A stretch of 64,000 nt of DNA. Source: Ancylostoma caninum. Its lineage: Eukaryota > Nematoda > Chromadorea > Rhabditida > Ancylostomatidae. The notes under the pieces were generated by a model that saw only the letters and a program-made list of their open reading frames with translations, was not told the DNA's origin and ran no database searches. How positions within the stretch are numbered: the stretch's first letter is position 1; the number at the start of each line of letters is the position of its first letter. Of this stretch, positions 46,701 through 58,700 are shown in pieces. The stretch lies in assembly GCA_037903475.1 (NCBI GenBank), contig JBAJFG010000074.1, positions 372,001-436,000 of the forward strand, read 5' to 3'. The position numbers were made by a program, and so were the translations under genes.

Positions 46701-49700
46701 AGGATACTATGGAAACTAAGCCGATCTTGTAGGATTAATCAATTTTTAGCAGTGTATAATCACAAGATGCTCCAGAAAAACAGAAAACCAAGCGCCACAT
46801 ATCCGCTTAATGTACAAAATGTAGACATATTTCATTATTCAGTTAAAATAGTTGTTGACGACCTTTCACACCCAACTTTTCCATATTTTTCCATGAAAAA
46901 AATTCCTTAGTTTCCGTTACGTGTGAGAAAACAGAGGTGGAAGAAAGGAAAAATGATGAGAAAACTTTGTAAAACTCAATACACATGGAAACTCCGAAAA
47001 ATACATAAAGGAAACATGCATGCACCATAAAAGGTCATGAAACAAACTTTAAAATCAAGAATACTCACATCAATCCCATTGGAAGCGATTGATTGTCTCG
47101 CTAGGGGCAAGATCTTCAGTAGCTTGATCTTTTCACGGAATTGCTGCACGACTGTTCGATCGTCCATAATCTAAGAAAAGCAAGAGCTCAGCAACTTCTT
47201 GCAAGAACATTGAACTAAAAAGTTCAGAACCCAGAAGCTGTTCAGAACCTCCATCAAAGATCGGCACAGCGTTACTTACTATAGACGCTCGCATGGCAGC
47301 ATCATCACAAGAGTCAAACGCAGCCTGTACGTACTCCTCAAAGCCGTCATCAAAGAATATCTGGAAGCGGAACAATAATTCAGTTCAAAAGTATCAACTC
47401 GCATCTACGTTCATAGCAACTGCACCCACCAAAAATTCCTTATTATGTGCAGTATTCGGCAAAGTGCCAATTGTTCCCGTACTCCACACCGGCTGACTAT
47501 AATAGTAGGTGCTCTTCACCAAGGCTGCGACTCGCAATCCTTAACATTTTCTCTCGGCACACCACAGTCAGTGATAGAAAACTTCAGCAAAACAGTAAAT
47601 ATTACTAAGCAGAGTCATACCTATGTAGTTGGTCCGTTTGATGTCCGGATCATACATTGGTACTGTAGGTACGGCTATATCACCAGTTTCAACATCTTCC
47701 GTAGTTCCAGTATCAGGAAATTTGAGACAGTATGCGTGCGGTGAAGACTGAACAAGCGAATAAGCATAATAAATACATCATACGTCAATCAGATAAAGGA
47801 TGGAAGTACCAGTAAGTTGACAAAATTCCTTCTGAACTTGCTGTAAGCTTGTTTCACTAGAAAAGATAGTTGAAAAGACATCAGGAAGAAAAAAGAGCCG
47901 TAAAGGGCGCAGGAATTGAAGGGGGTGCAGAGAAAAACAGGCAATTTTCAATAAAACCCAACTATTGTCGCGTTTGAAACTGACTACATTACAGGGAACT
48001 TCAATCCTGATAGCATCTCTAGCCTGGAAGCCGCGCTACATCAGTCGTTTACCCACATTGATGCGCTTAACCATTATAACCAACGTATGGGTTAACATGT
48101 AACAGTGTGGGTTAGCGAGTAATGTGACGCTGCTCCCAATACAAAAAAAATCAAGATTGACGTTTCCTGAAGCAGCGACGACCTTAGAACTCTTCAATGG
48201 CCTACCTTCACTTAGACAAACCAACAGACTGCATAGAAAAGCTATTCCTGTGATTCTCCAGAACAGTCAGCTAAGAACAACACCAAAATAATCCCCTCAC
48301 CTTGGAAACAACCTGCGCAACGACAAGATTCGAGTTGTCATCGGTCCTAGCCAAGCATAACTCTCCTGGACTAAGCAACAACCTACAATAAGCAAGGATG
48401 ACCTCAAAAACGAGAGGGAGAGAGAACGATGAAATTCCCAAGTACCTTGCTTGCAAGCCCTCTGCAGGAGGCGGTGGCCATTCACTAGGTTTCTTCACAG
48501 CTTTCATCCTAGCTCGCACTTCATTTATTTGTTTGTCTAGCTGAAATAAAATATTCCAAAAAATGAGTAAAGATGGAATGGAACAGCTTCAATTTGTCCT
48601 CACCTTCGCAAGGTCCTCATCGGTTAGGGTCGGACGATTGAGGACATTAGGAGGAATTATGTTTCCGATTGCATCATTGCGCTCTTTCACCACAGCGTCA
48701 TGCTTTTCCACCTAAATTCAAAGAAATCAATCAGAACATGGCACAAAACATTCATTCAGCATGTTGTCGTCACTATATACCAACCAGAGCATTTCTGTCC
48801 ATAGCGGTGATGAGCTCTTGCATTTCCGCGTGGATTTTGTCGGCAGTTGCCATTGAAGCCTTCAGCTGATTTTCGATTATGGCACATTGCCTGAAATCAC
48901 ATAGCAAATCATCAGTTTTTTAATAGACTTCTATGAAGTTATTGCGTGGAAATGTCAAATAAAGGAATGGAAGAACGCAGGCTGAAGTGGGATAGAAAGA
49001 CGAAGCAAGAACGAACGTGAAGCCAATGAGAAAGTCGAACGTAAATGAATACAGTAAACCTAGCAAAAGCCTAATTCACACCCGGCTGAGTCATTATCCA
49101 AGGCTTTTCTCCAAGAATTCCTACCGATGAATAGAAGAAATGCTGTCATAAATCCTAGCGAACATGTATTCTACCCGTTTCTGCGCAAATGACAAAAAAT
49201 GGACCTTTGGGTACTATCGTGATTGAAATGGGGTCAATCATTCCAGGAAAAACGATGAGAACATATTCTTAGTACTGTGTATATACTCACTTCATGTGCT
49301 CGTTCGGCTCGTGTTCGCTCGACGCTGGATCCATAAGAAACGCCTTTGTGGCGTTCCACTGTCGTTGTGCCTCTTCTCGTGTCAACTTGTCAAACTCGTT
49401 CTGCTCGTCTTCTGTCCATGTGTCGTTCGCATACGTTATTGCATTCCAGTCGCATGAGAAAGGCCAACCGCAAACCTACAACCGTACTGCTGTTTCTTAC
49501 TACGATACCTGAGCAAATGGATATGAAGATACAGTAAAAATAAAGAATGCTCCAGCAACAAAAAAAAAAGAAAATAAATATTGCTCGAAGATGGAATTCA
49601 GTACGATTACATTGATGAGGAATATAGTATTAGCCCGTTTCACCTCTTAATCCCCTAGACGGGTGAAAATGAATAAATACTTCCACTCCCGAGGCTCTTC

Positions 49701-51632
49701 GGTAGGGAGGAGTGGCACTAGGTGGTAGGGAGCAAGTAGTAAAATAAAAGTAGATTTAGGTGGAATCAGTTTGAAATCCAATATGGTGAAACAAAATTAC
49801 AGCTGACGGATTTGATAGACATATGTATTTGATTTCAGGTGAACAAATGTTCAAATGCAGTAAAAAGTGGAAAAATAACGAAAAAGTTATTGAAAATGGG
49901 ACAGACTGAGAGACTCCTGGGGACTTACTTCGCAGTAAGCCATCGTGAGAGCAAGGCAGCAATCGATGGGAGTGCAGAAGGTTTGCTGAAAAATAATTCC
50001 AAAGCTAACCATGATTGAAAAAAATCGCTAAACAAAGGAAAGTATGAAAAAAAAAACCTAACGCGCGAAAACTATAGAAAGGACGATCTAACAAGAAGAA
50101 AAGCAACGTTCTGCCACCATTTCCAAGAGTGAAAACATGAAATTCCGAAAAAGAGAACATACCATGATCAAATCCTTCGGGGTCTTATTTTTGTCATCAT
50201 CACCACAGAGAAACTTCTTCACCATGTGGTATGTTCCCTTATCGAACTGCAATGCTTCACACAGCACCTCGAACTTTATGTTTCGACTGTTGTTATCTGA
50301 AAAGTAGATATTGAAACGTACTCGAGGGGTGTAACGAGAATGGTACCTTCCATAGCCGCGCAAAGTATGGCAAGGATCAGCTGCTCAGCAGTCAAATTGA
50401 ACTCCTTGTCAAAATCAACGTTGCCAAGCTCTTCAAAGCGATCCGCTACAGGTCTCATCACGTGAGGATCGAAACAAGGTTTATTTTGACGCTAGAATGA
50501 AAAAAGCGTAGAAAAAGTAACGATGCTTTGATTTGAGCAACGCATACCTTGTTAAGGTAATCTTTTCCTATTACCACTTCATAGTCCGTGAGATCATCAG
50601 CAGTCAAATAGGTAAACCAACTGAAACAGACATTATGGATAGGAATTTATAATAGGAAAATCGTACCAGAACGTTTTCTAAGCTGGGTATTATAACACGC
50701 TGACCAAAAACCAACAACCGTTTTATACCGTAATGGTAGTTAGGGTTACAGTAGGTATCCGAAAGAATAGAACACTGCTCAGAATCTTTTAAAACATTGA
50801 CAACAGCGGTAATTTTGCATGGCAACCCCAAACATCACAAAATTCTGCACGCCACATCCTCCTTCGTATTAGTTATACTTCCTCGCTACTTTTCAAACGG
50901 CTAGGGCACATCTACAGTGATCCTATGGCTATGTGCTATGAGATGGGATGAATTTCAACCGACAGATCAGCATGTAAAACAATCGCCCAACAATTCTCGG
51001 CAGTATTCGAAGATAAAAAGGTGAAGAAGTACTAGAAATGGTTGTGCTTCTCCAAGCAAAAAAGTAAAAGCTCACTCCAATAGTTCCTCGCATCGCTTCT
51101 TGATCGTAGCGATCTCCTCGTCAGTGAGGACATCCCACTGCGCGACTGGATCATTTATAGCATTGATCAGTCCCTCAGCAACCAATTGCCCCAACTCGGC
51201 CTGAAGAAACTCGCATAGCTGGTTGTTTTTAAAGATATAGGGAACTTTAAACGGCCAGGTGAATGCGGACCAGCGCTGCGGCGCGGCATGGCACTCTGGC
51301 TGTCTGCTGCTCGAGTGATAATGCTTTGATCATGCTCTTCGACACTTTACACAACGGTGCCGCTCCGCGGAACTGGTAACTATTCACCTGGCCGTTTGGA
51401 ATTCTCTGTACGTATATTGGAATTATTCAAAACTTTCGAGACCCTGCCACTAAAACCTCAGTCAATATCATAGAAAACAACCCAGAAGAGTAAAAAAAAT
51501 CATTCTGGAGAAAAAAAGGAAAGTGCAAAACAGATGGAAAAAATACGAAGATGACTTAGAAAAGGGAAGAAACATAGAGGAAAAACTTACGTATGGCGTA
51601 GGCTTGACACTAGTCGAAGGTCCTGCACTCAT
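40769..51632 (-). CDS. met-2: SETDB1/MET-2 family histone H3K9 methyltransferase, complete, 32 exons
   Basis: Predicted nuclear enzyme that methylates lysine 9 of histone H3 for heterochromatin. Exons in transcription order: 51632-51591, 51200-51076, 50620-50548, 50491-50347, 50296-50163, 49985-49929, 49475-49291, 48890-48785, 48711-48604, 48540-48446, 48382-48301, 47747-47621, 47539-47430, 47360-47280, 47170-47069, 46554-46408, 46341-46150, 45925-45806, 45218-45108, 44980-44816, 44747-44637, 44201-44130, 44018-43920, 43864-43774, 43648-43549, 43234-43108, 43051-42890, 42823-42702, 42324-42191, 42126-42015, 41958-41841, 40882-40769. They join without a phase conflict into 1,222 residues. Seen: Tudor-type region about 357-490 ([10 protein letters not shown]), MBD about 755-806 (YRAPCGRSL), cysteine-rich pre-SET about 863-969, SET from 970 split by a charged insert about 1024-1110 as in SETDB1, catalytic [10 protein letters not shown] at 1146-1155, and post-[11 protein letters not shown] near the C-terminus. 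Odd point: the usual ELTWDY reads ELCWNY (1186-1191). The start is the first ATG in frame with exon 1, 59 nt after a 3' splice site ending at 51692. Confidence 0.93.
41242..41395 (+). repeat. 154-bp direct repeat, copy 2
   Basis: Second copy, in the last intron of the methyltransferase gene (40883-41840), with a 14-nt G run that copy 1 lacks. Same orientation as copy 1. Confidence 0.75.
45427..45510 (+). repeat. 130-bp dispersed repeat, partial copy 4
   Basis: GTCTGTTTCACC, GGAGAGATACTAGAGGAAGA and GCACGAAAGTGTGCAG follow the left half of the other copies. In a methyltransferase intron (45219-45805). Confidence 0.5.
47850..47992 (+). repeat. 130-bp dispersed repeat, copy 5
   Basis: CTTGTTTCACTAGAA, GAAAAGACATCAGGAAGAAA, GAGAAAAACAGG and CCAACTATTGTCGCGTTTGA. 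In a methyltransferase intron (47748-48300). Confidence 0.65.
51236..51410. mobile_element. Inverted-repeat element, 175-bp family, copy 2
   Basis: Left end TATAGGGAAC and right end GAATTCTCTGTA are near-inverse, with AAACGGCCAGGTGAAT on the left mirrored by ATTCACCTGGCCGTTT on the right. Arms about 50 bp. In intron 1 of the methyltransferase gene. Ends match the element at 98-273. Confidence 0.75.
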
Positions 51633-51692
51633 GTTGTAATTTTCCTTATATGGTCGAGGTTCGGATTATCAATAATTCACCATAACGCCCTC

Positions 51693-52725
51693 TGGAACAA
51701 AGAAATTTCAAGCCATCAGACTTGACTTACTACTGTGAAATAACCGTAAATTTCACTCGAAAAAACAATAAACTGAAAGATCTCTGCTGTGAAATCACTT
51801 TGTATGGAATATAAAACTCTAGGAAGACACCAAATTCTACCAGGAGAAGATTAAAATAGCCGGCAAATTCAATTTGAAATCGCATAGCGCGTCGTGTAGA
51901 GTGTATTATACGCAACACACATATTCCACGCCTATTTTGCTGGCAACCGTTTCCGGTGTGAGTTTAGTGATTCCTGCACTTTTGTAGGCAGACACGCGTT
52001 CCTATATCAAATTTTCACAAACAAAATGTATTTCACACATTTTTTCTGATCCAACCAGCATTTTCACCGCTTCATGGCCCTTGCTGTTTTCCACGGCTTC
52101 TCCACAGTGTCTCCATTCATCGCTATCCCCCTGAGGCTCTAGACTTTGTGTTTATCACGAGATCGAGCCCATTTTGAGCTCAAAACACGTTGCTTCCGCT
52201 TTGGGTGGGCTAGTGACGTCACCGCCTCGCCCCGCCCACCCCGTGGCGGGCCGGCGGCGGCCGTCGCGGGTGGCACTCGACGTGTGAGCGCCTATAGTAA
52301 GCATGCATTGCGCTAATTACCTCTTGATTTCGCCGTCAAAAACATCGTTGTCGCTATAAGCCGACGACTATGAGCCCATTCAACAGCTGATCTCTGGCAT
52401 ATCTAAGTGTCCCATTGGAAAATTGCCTGGAAACGGGTGGTTTTTGAGCAATTCTTGGATTATGCTTTATCCAAGGAGATGATTTCACTAGCCTTACACT
52501 AGCTTTCATGATAAAACCAATGAGAACATTTCCCGAATATTTGTTAGCTACTGTGGAATGTCGCGCTCTAATCGATGATTCTCGCTCTGCGGCACTCAAC
52601 TAACCTGCGCCGCCCTTGAACGTGTTCTCCGGAGTCGCGATCGTTTCTTGTACTTTGTGGCATGCACGTGCTTTGACGCATTCATAGGCTTTCACCGTCA
52701 TCTCCCACTCCAGTCACTCTTTCAG
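51693..52725. promoter_or_regulatory. Shared upstream region of two divergent genes
   Basis: Lies between the first 3' splice site of the methyltransferase (minus strand) and that of the SLC10 transporter (plus strand). It holds no coding signal that I can see. A GC-rich block at about 52197-52275 contains a TGACGTCA site (a CRE-type palindrome, 52213-52220) in otherwise AT-rich DNA. Position and composition suggest a bidirectional promoter; this is an inference. Confidence 0.4.
52717..52725 (+). promoter_or_regulatory. Candidate trans-splice (SL) acceptor of the SLC10 gene
   Basis: CTCTTTCAG just upstream of the start codon leaves a 23-nt leader. Nematode mRNAs with such short leaders behind a consensus acceptor and no obvious upstream exon are usually spliced-leader acceptors. 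A 5' UTR intron would look the same in genomic DNA. Confidence 0.45.
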
Positions 52726-52748
52726 CGCTTTGGGTCACCTGAGCGGCG

Positions 52749-55700
52749 ATGGTGCGTGGTGTGGTTGTTCGTAAACCAGGCTGTCCGCTTGTGTTACTTC
52801 TGAAACTTTTGATCCAGGTGAGCGACGTTTTTTCTCTTTGTTGCTTGTTGACGTCCATATCTTTGAGCCGTCACTTCACGTGTTTCTCCCTGCAGATAAG
52901 ACGATTTCCCACGAAAATGCGACAGCAATCAGAGCGTGGGAATTTCTTTGCTGTTAGTCAGCCGTCGCTCTTATTCTAATCTTATCAACACTACTTTTTG
53001 CTCAACTAGTCAGAGAATGGCTAGACCACGGTTTTTGTCAGTCTCTGATTGAATACCCATAATTAATAACTTGGTAATTTTAGTAAGATGTTATTATGAA
53101 GTTTTTCCTTATTTCAAGTCTTTTATCTGAGTACCTGAACCGGGGTTCTCTGTAACCTAGTGTCTAATTTGTTGTCCTAGTAATTCTTCAGTGATAGTTC
53201 CCGCTCAGATTCCGGGATAAAGAGCGAGGGATGGCTAAAATTCCGGGATAACGAGTGAAGGATGGGGCAGAAATTCACCAGTAGTCTAACCGCAAACCCG
53301 CAAACCCCATTCACGCAAGGTTTGTCATTCATTTCGAGATTTTGCGGCATAATTGGGCATTCTCCTGGATTTAAGGGGGAACCGCCATTATAGAATCACC
53401 AGGGTTGTAATATTTTTTCTGTCGTTCTTCATCTTCATTTTTTCCCTGGACAGCTGTTTTGTTTTCTTCCCTGATCTCTTTTTGCAGTTTTTCTTCTATT
53501 ACGTACTCTTCAGTCCTAATTCTCACGTACCCCTACCAAAAAATCCAGTCGGTTTTTGGGAATCTCGTTGAGATTTTAGCGAAGCCACCTTAATCCGCTA
53601 AGTTTTGCGTAGTTCACTGTGGGACTTCGCTGCAATGCCATCATATATTTTTTCCTTTTGCTTATGAGAATCAATGCGCTGAGTTTCATTTTTTCTTCGA
53701 GTAACCGATTCTTCTAGCAGCCCTTGCAAAGTTTCGAATGAGCTTATAAGGTTTCCATATTGCGTATCATTGTTTTCTTTGGGTGTGTAATCGTGTTCCT
53801 GCTTTTTTTTCTGTGTGTAGCCTTTTTTTTTTTTGTGGAACTTCAACGTTTGCTACTTAATAAGAAACTCCAATTGCTTACGTTTTGAAGTTTTCTTAGT
53901 GAATCAGCGATGTCTTAGTGGTGGGCAAATCTGCGAAATGTGCATTCTTGAGACTGTTTGAGGAATGGTGAAACCGTTGAGAGATAGTTTGGTGCATTCA
54001 TAGTTGAGTTTGCTGGTGGTAATCGCGATTACCCCAAAATTTACCTTTTTTTGGCATCCATCAAGAGGTTTGAGCTCTGGCCACGAGCATGTTACAAGAT
54101 GGTACGAGATAATCTATACCTAGGATTATCGAATTTTACCTCAAAAATATTTAATCTAATCAATGTAAGCGTATTTGTGGCGAAATCCTTGTTCGCAAGA
54201 GTTCTCTGTGCAAGTTTTGTGAGGGTAGGTAAAAATGACCTTATCTAAGCTCATCACGTGAAATTTTTCTAGATTTCCGTGGCAGCAGCTCATGACCTGA
54301 ATGGTCTGGCGAAATCTGTTGTGATCACCTTCGAGCCGCCACTGCTGCACGACCTTGTCGAAGGTGCCAATCACACGATAGCTGTGGCCCTGAAGATCCG
54401 CCAATCCCAGTTTGCGTCTCTTGCTGACCAGCGGTATCACCTGAGTGTAGGGTGAGTTGTTTGCTTTTTGTTGTACTCTTTTTGTGTCCTTTTCATTGGC
54501 AGGTGCAGAAAGTTGTTCGTCGAGTGGAACAGTTTAAACAAACGTGTGTCCAGTGAATCTTTTTTGTTGCGATGGCAGGTGGACTGCAAATATCTTCTTA
54601 TGAGGTTACGTGCCAGTGCAGGGTTGCTCGGAGTAGTTTAAATTCTGTAAGGGAATGTTCGGCGATGAGAGTAGGCAAAACAAGGGGTTCCACAGGGTAA
54701 GGTGGCGACAGTGGCACTTCTACTCTGGGAATTGAGCAATAATAGAAAAATCATTCATTTAGTTACGTATCTAATGTGTTCCCAAGACATACAATTTAGG
54801 CCATATATTTTCAGGCATTAGTTCAGGCTATATTTCATCTTGGCGTGCAACATTATGAGCTCCTAATGGGTTTTTGCTGAATTTCACGTGTCAAATTTAC
54901 CCTCTTGTGCTCACGTTCCGCACATTTCGTTTAACTCTGGACATTTGTCCTGTAACAACGCCATTCCACAGTAATCCAAGTATGCGCACGTATGTTCGCA
55001 TCGAGACTTTTTTCAAGATGGCTGAATTGCCTGTTTCCAAGTAGGAGCTGTTTCAAGAGAGACTTGACCAGTTTCGAGTGGAATGCGGTGTTATGTGCAG
55101 AAAAAACATCCATAACGACGCTGCGTTTTATTGCAGTGTTTTTTTTTTAATCTATGGGCTAAAATTCTTTTATGGAATTCTGAACCGAGTCTGACCTGCT
55201 GTTTCTCGTGACGTTGTACTCAAGAGAATTCATATAAGGGAATGAAATGATTATCAGAAAGGCGGTCTGTGATGTCCTTGAAAGAGCTATGTTAATTGGG
55301 AAGTAATAATATTAGATTAGCCCAGAAGTCTTGCACCAAATTTTACATTTTTTCAAACAATCATATCATTATTGCTTAGGGATGGAACCTGGTCTTCCAC
55401 TTGTTATAATTGAGAAGTAATAGGAAATCCTACCACATTCTTTTGCCAAAAAATTTCTGTTTAAAACCATGAAATTTTGCATCAAATGTAAATGTGAGTG
55501 CAAAACTTTCGAACTAACCTAGTAGATTCTACTGTGAGACCTGGGCCACAGGGGAAATTACATTTTTCCTTGTTGGGGATATATTTTTCCGCCAGCTCTA
55601 TTGGACATCTATTGTGTTCTCAACGCACTTCGCTTTTGCTCGTGTTGCTGAATTCTTCTTGTCGGTGACTTTTTTTTTGCATGAACGTCGAATTATGCAG

Positions 55701-58700
55701 CAATTTCCCGCTTTTAGCCTAGTCGAATGGTGGCAGTAAAAAGCCTTCGAGCCTAGTGATGTCATTAAGGGTAGGAAAACAATTTCATGATTCAATTAAG
55801 AGGGCTTTAATTTCCAGGTCGTTTCATCCGGAAATAGCTGCCTCTCCTAGTCATACTGAAGTCAGCAAGTCGTCCTTTCAATATGACAACTCTTCTGACT
55901 ACTATACAATGAATGTAAGCTTCTTGCTTCTTCAACTGGATTTTATATTGCGATTATTGATTGAACTGGTTATTTTCCCGTTCAGACTGATGTGATAGTC
56001 CACGGAGGGTCGCTAGGAAAGACAGGGCTGCGTCTCCGTCTTGTACGTGCAGAAAACTGGAACGAGGTCGATGAATCGTGGAAGGTAGCTGTCTTTCTTG
56101 CTCCCCAAGGCCGTAAAGTGCCGTGAGAGACGCTAAAGTGCATGAGTTAAGGTGCCGGAGAACTTGGACGACAGCACGAGCAATGTTTTGGATGTGTGGG
56201 TAAAGAGAAGTCGGGAATCGGAGAAACTGACGCATGCGTTTGTGGCATCTGTGGTGATTCTGATTACGTTTGCAAATGTACTGATGGGATGTGAGGTGAG
56301 AGGTGCAAGGATTTGGTGCCAATTTGATTTTTTTGGATGTTTTGTTGATTCAGCTGGATATGGATGCGGTGTTCAACACCATCAAGCGGCCAGTTGCTCC
56401 TGCAATTGGCTTCTTTGCCCAGTTTGTTATTATGCCCGTGGTAGGTTTTTTTTCGTTTGCAGACATTTGGTCTTCCTCTTCTCTTTCTCGTTAACTGACC
56501 TGGTAGGTTTGTTCGATCTTCAGAAAGTTCACGTGGGTCTTTTGCAAACCCCTAGGTAGTGTGTATTGTTGCAGGTTTTGGAGCAACTTTAAAAAGTTTA
56601 TTTCTACCTGCAATACGTGTTACTTTTATCTTTTTAATGAGTATTCTCAATACATTTGTTCGCACCTTTTCCTGGAACTCTTGCTCCCTCGGCGCCTTCA
56701 ATTGATTGTGACAAGATCCATTAAGTTTCAATACATTCTTGTGCGAAAATCGTCTTGTACCTGTAATTGTACTTCGTTATTCATCCATTGCCGAGAGTCT
56801 AGAGAACACTCAGGCGTGCAAATGCGGTACCTGGTTACTAATCCTAATTGTAGTTAGCTTGTGGAGCGGATTGGTTTAGGCAAAATGGGTAGTGTTTTTG
56901 GGATCAGATTATAAAGTTGCTCAAAATTATTTGAAGAGTGGCTAATCATTTCTATTTTATTCTAAATCGAGGATGTCATGTTTTTTCTATAATAATGGCT
57001 CTTGTTCTATTTTATGGACAGACTCTAAATTCGTATCAGGATGATCCTATGATACGTAGTGATTGAAGCATTAGGTCATTTGTTAGCGAAATCGAACTGA
57101 GGAGGCGTAGAATACAATGAAATCCTGGAGAAGGAGCTGCTTGCTCTCATTTTCTGTGTTTTAGCTCTCCTACGGCATCGCGAAGTCGGTATTTGTGTCT
57201 CGAGGCCTATTTTCCATGGCTCTCGGTCTTTTTATCACTGGCTGTTCGCCTGGTGGAGGAGCGTCGAACTTCTGGACACTTCTTCTGGATGGAAATGTGA
57301 ACCTTTCAGTAACGATGACTTTCATATCTACGCTTGCCTCATTAGGTTGGATTTTCCTGTTCTGGTTATTATTTCATTCGACTGTGCAGCTAGTAACTCG
57401 TTGTTCGTTTTAGTGATGATGCCATTCTGGATCTCAATTTTCGGTAAGGAGTTCCTGCAAGGATTTTCCTCAGAATCGAAGATAAACATTCCATATGGTG
57501 AGCCTATAGGTAGTTCTATTTGCAATGTCGTTAGTTACTCTGTCGTTTTGCAGCTAAAATTACCCGTTCATTGGTGTCACTTGTTCTTCCGCTTCTCGTT
57601 GGGGTCGCTATAAAGAAGTGGAGACCGGAGTGGGCAGCGAAGTCGCGCAAGGTATGTTTATGAGGCTGAATATTAAATGCTGAGAGTGAGTGCTCCTGAT
57701 AGAATTCAAATGGTTCTAACAAAAAGTTTCCCTCAGTGGACTTTGCGATAATTTCCTTTCAACATGGTCGCTATTTTAAAGGCTCTTTTTGGCCTTGTTG
57801 TCAATGAACACGCCCATTTAACTCTTATCAGCGGTCACAGTTTCGCCTGCAGCTGCATTGCTGCTCAAGGAACGTTCATTGTGCTGTCCTGGCATTTCCC
57901 GTTCCGTTCCAGCTTGGTGGAGGGCGTTGCTGCGGACGAAGCGACGCCCCTTCCACACCGACAGCGCGAAACCAGTTGACGAATTGGATGGTGGCTAATC
58001 AAAAGGGACGAGTATGCGCGAATTCGTAGAAATGTATTGATTTGTGAAGGAAATATCTTCGCTGTCCGAAAATTGTCATAAACGAAGTGTTGATAGATGA
58101 GTGAGCTTTTAACAAATGATAGGAATTGTCTTCTCCAATGTTAACAAAAAAAAAATTAAAATTTGAGAAAAAACTCAGAAACTTAAACGTTAACTTAGAC
58201 ATTTTCCTATAACATCCCTCATGGCACGAAAAGCATGAAAGGTAGGATTCGATTTCTTGTTGAAAAATATAATAACTAGGGATGAAGTAGTTTCAAAGAC
58301 ATCCATTCAGCATTAGTTTGAATCTATCGAACTCTGAAAAATGGTAAAGTCATTGCTCTGGAGAATAACCAGAACTATTGATCGTCACTTGGATTTTTTG
58401 GAGAAGAAACTCATTGATCAGAGGGGAATGGTGGAATTTTGGGGATGCCATAGAATTTTGGGGTTGCATTGAGCGCTCTATAGGGGTCGGAGGGGCGTTG
58501 GTCCTCATGCCGTTACCTGCAATTCCTGATGGACCATCATGATATTTTAATGAACATTTAAAAAGGCGTACTCTATAGTTTTTCTATCGAAGTCACAAAA
58601 AAACCCTTTTTTCCTAACTCTGCTGCGTTTTTTTTAACCAAGGGGTTTTTTTAAAGATAGAAAAACGGGCTTGGCTAATAATTTATATCAACTACCCTTA

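Noticed and set aside
52896..52979. Candidate second exon of the SLC10 gene after CTGCAG
   Set aside because: Its phase does not join the exon at 54273, while direct splicing of 52817 to 54273 gives a continuous signal peptide.
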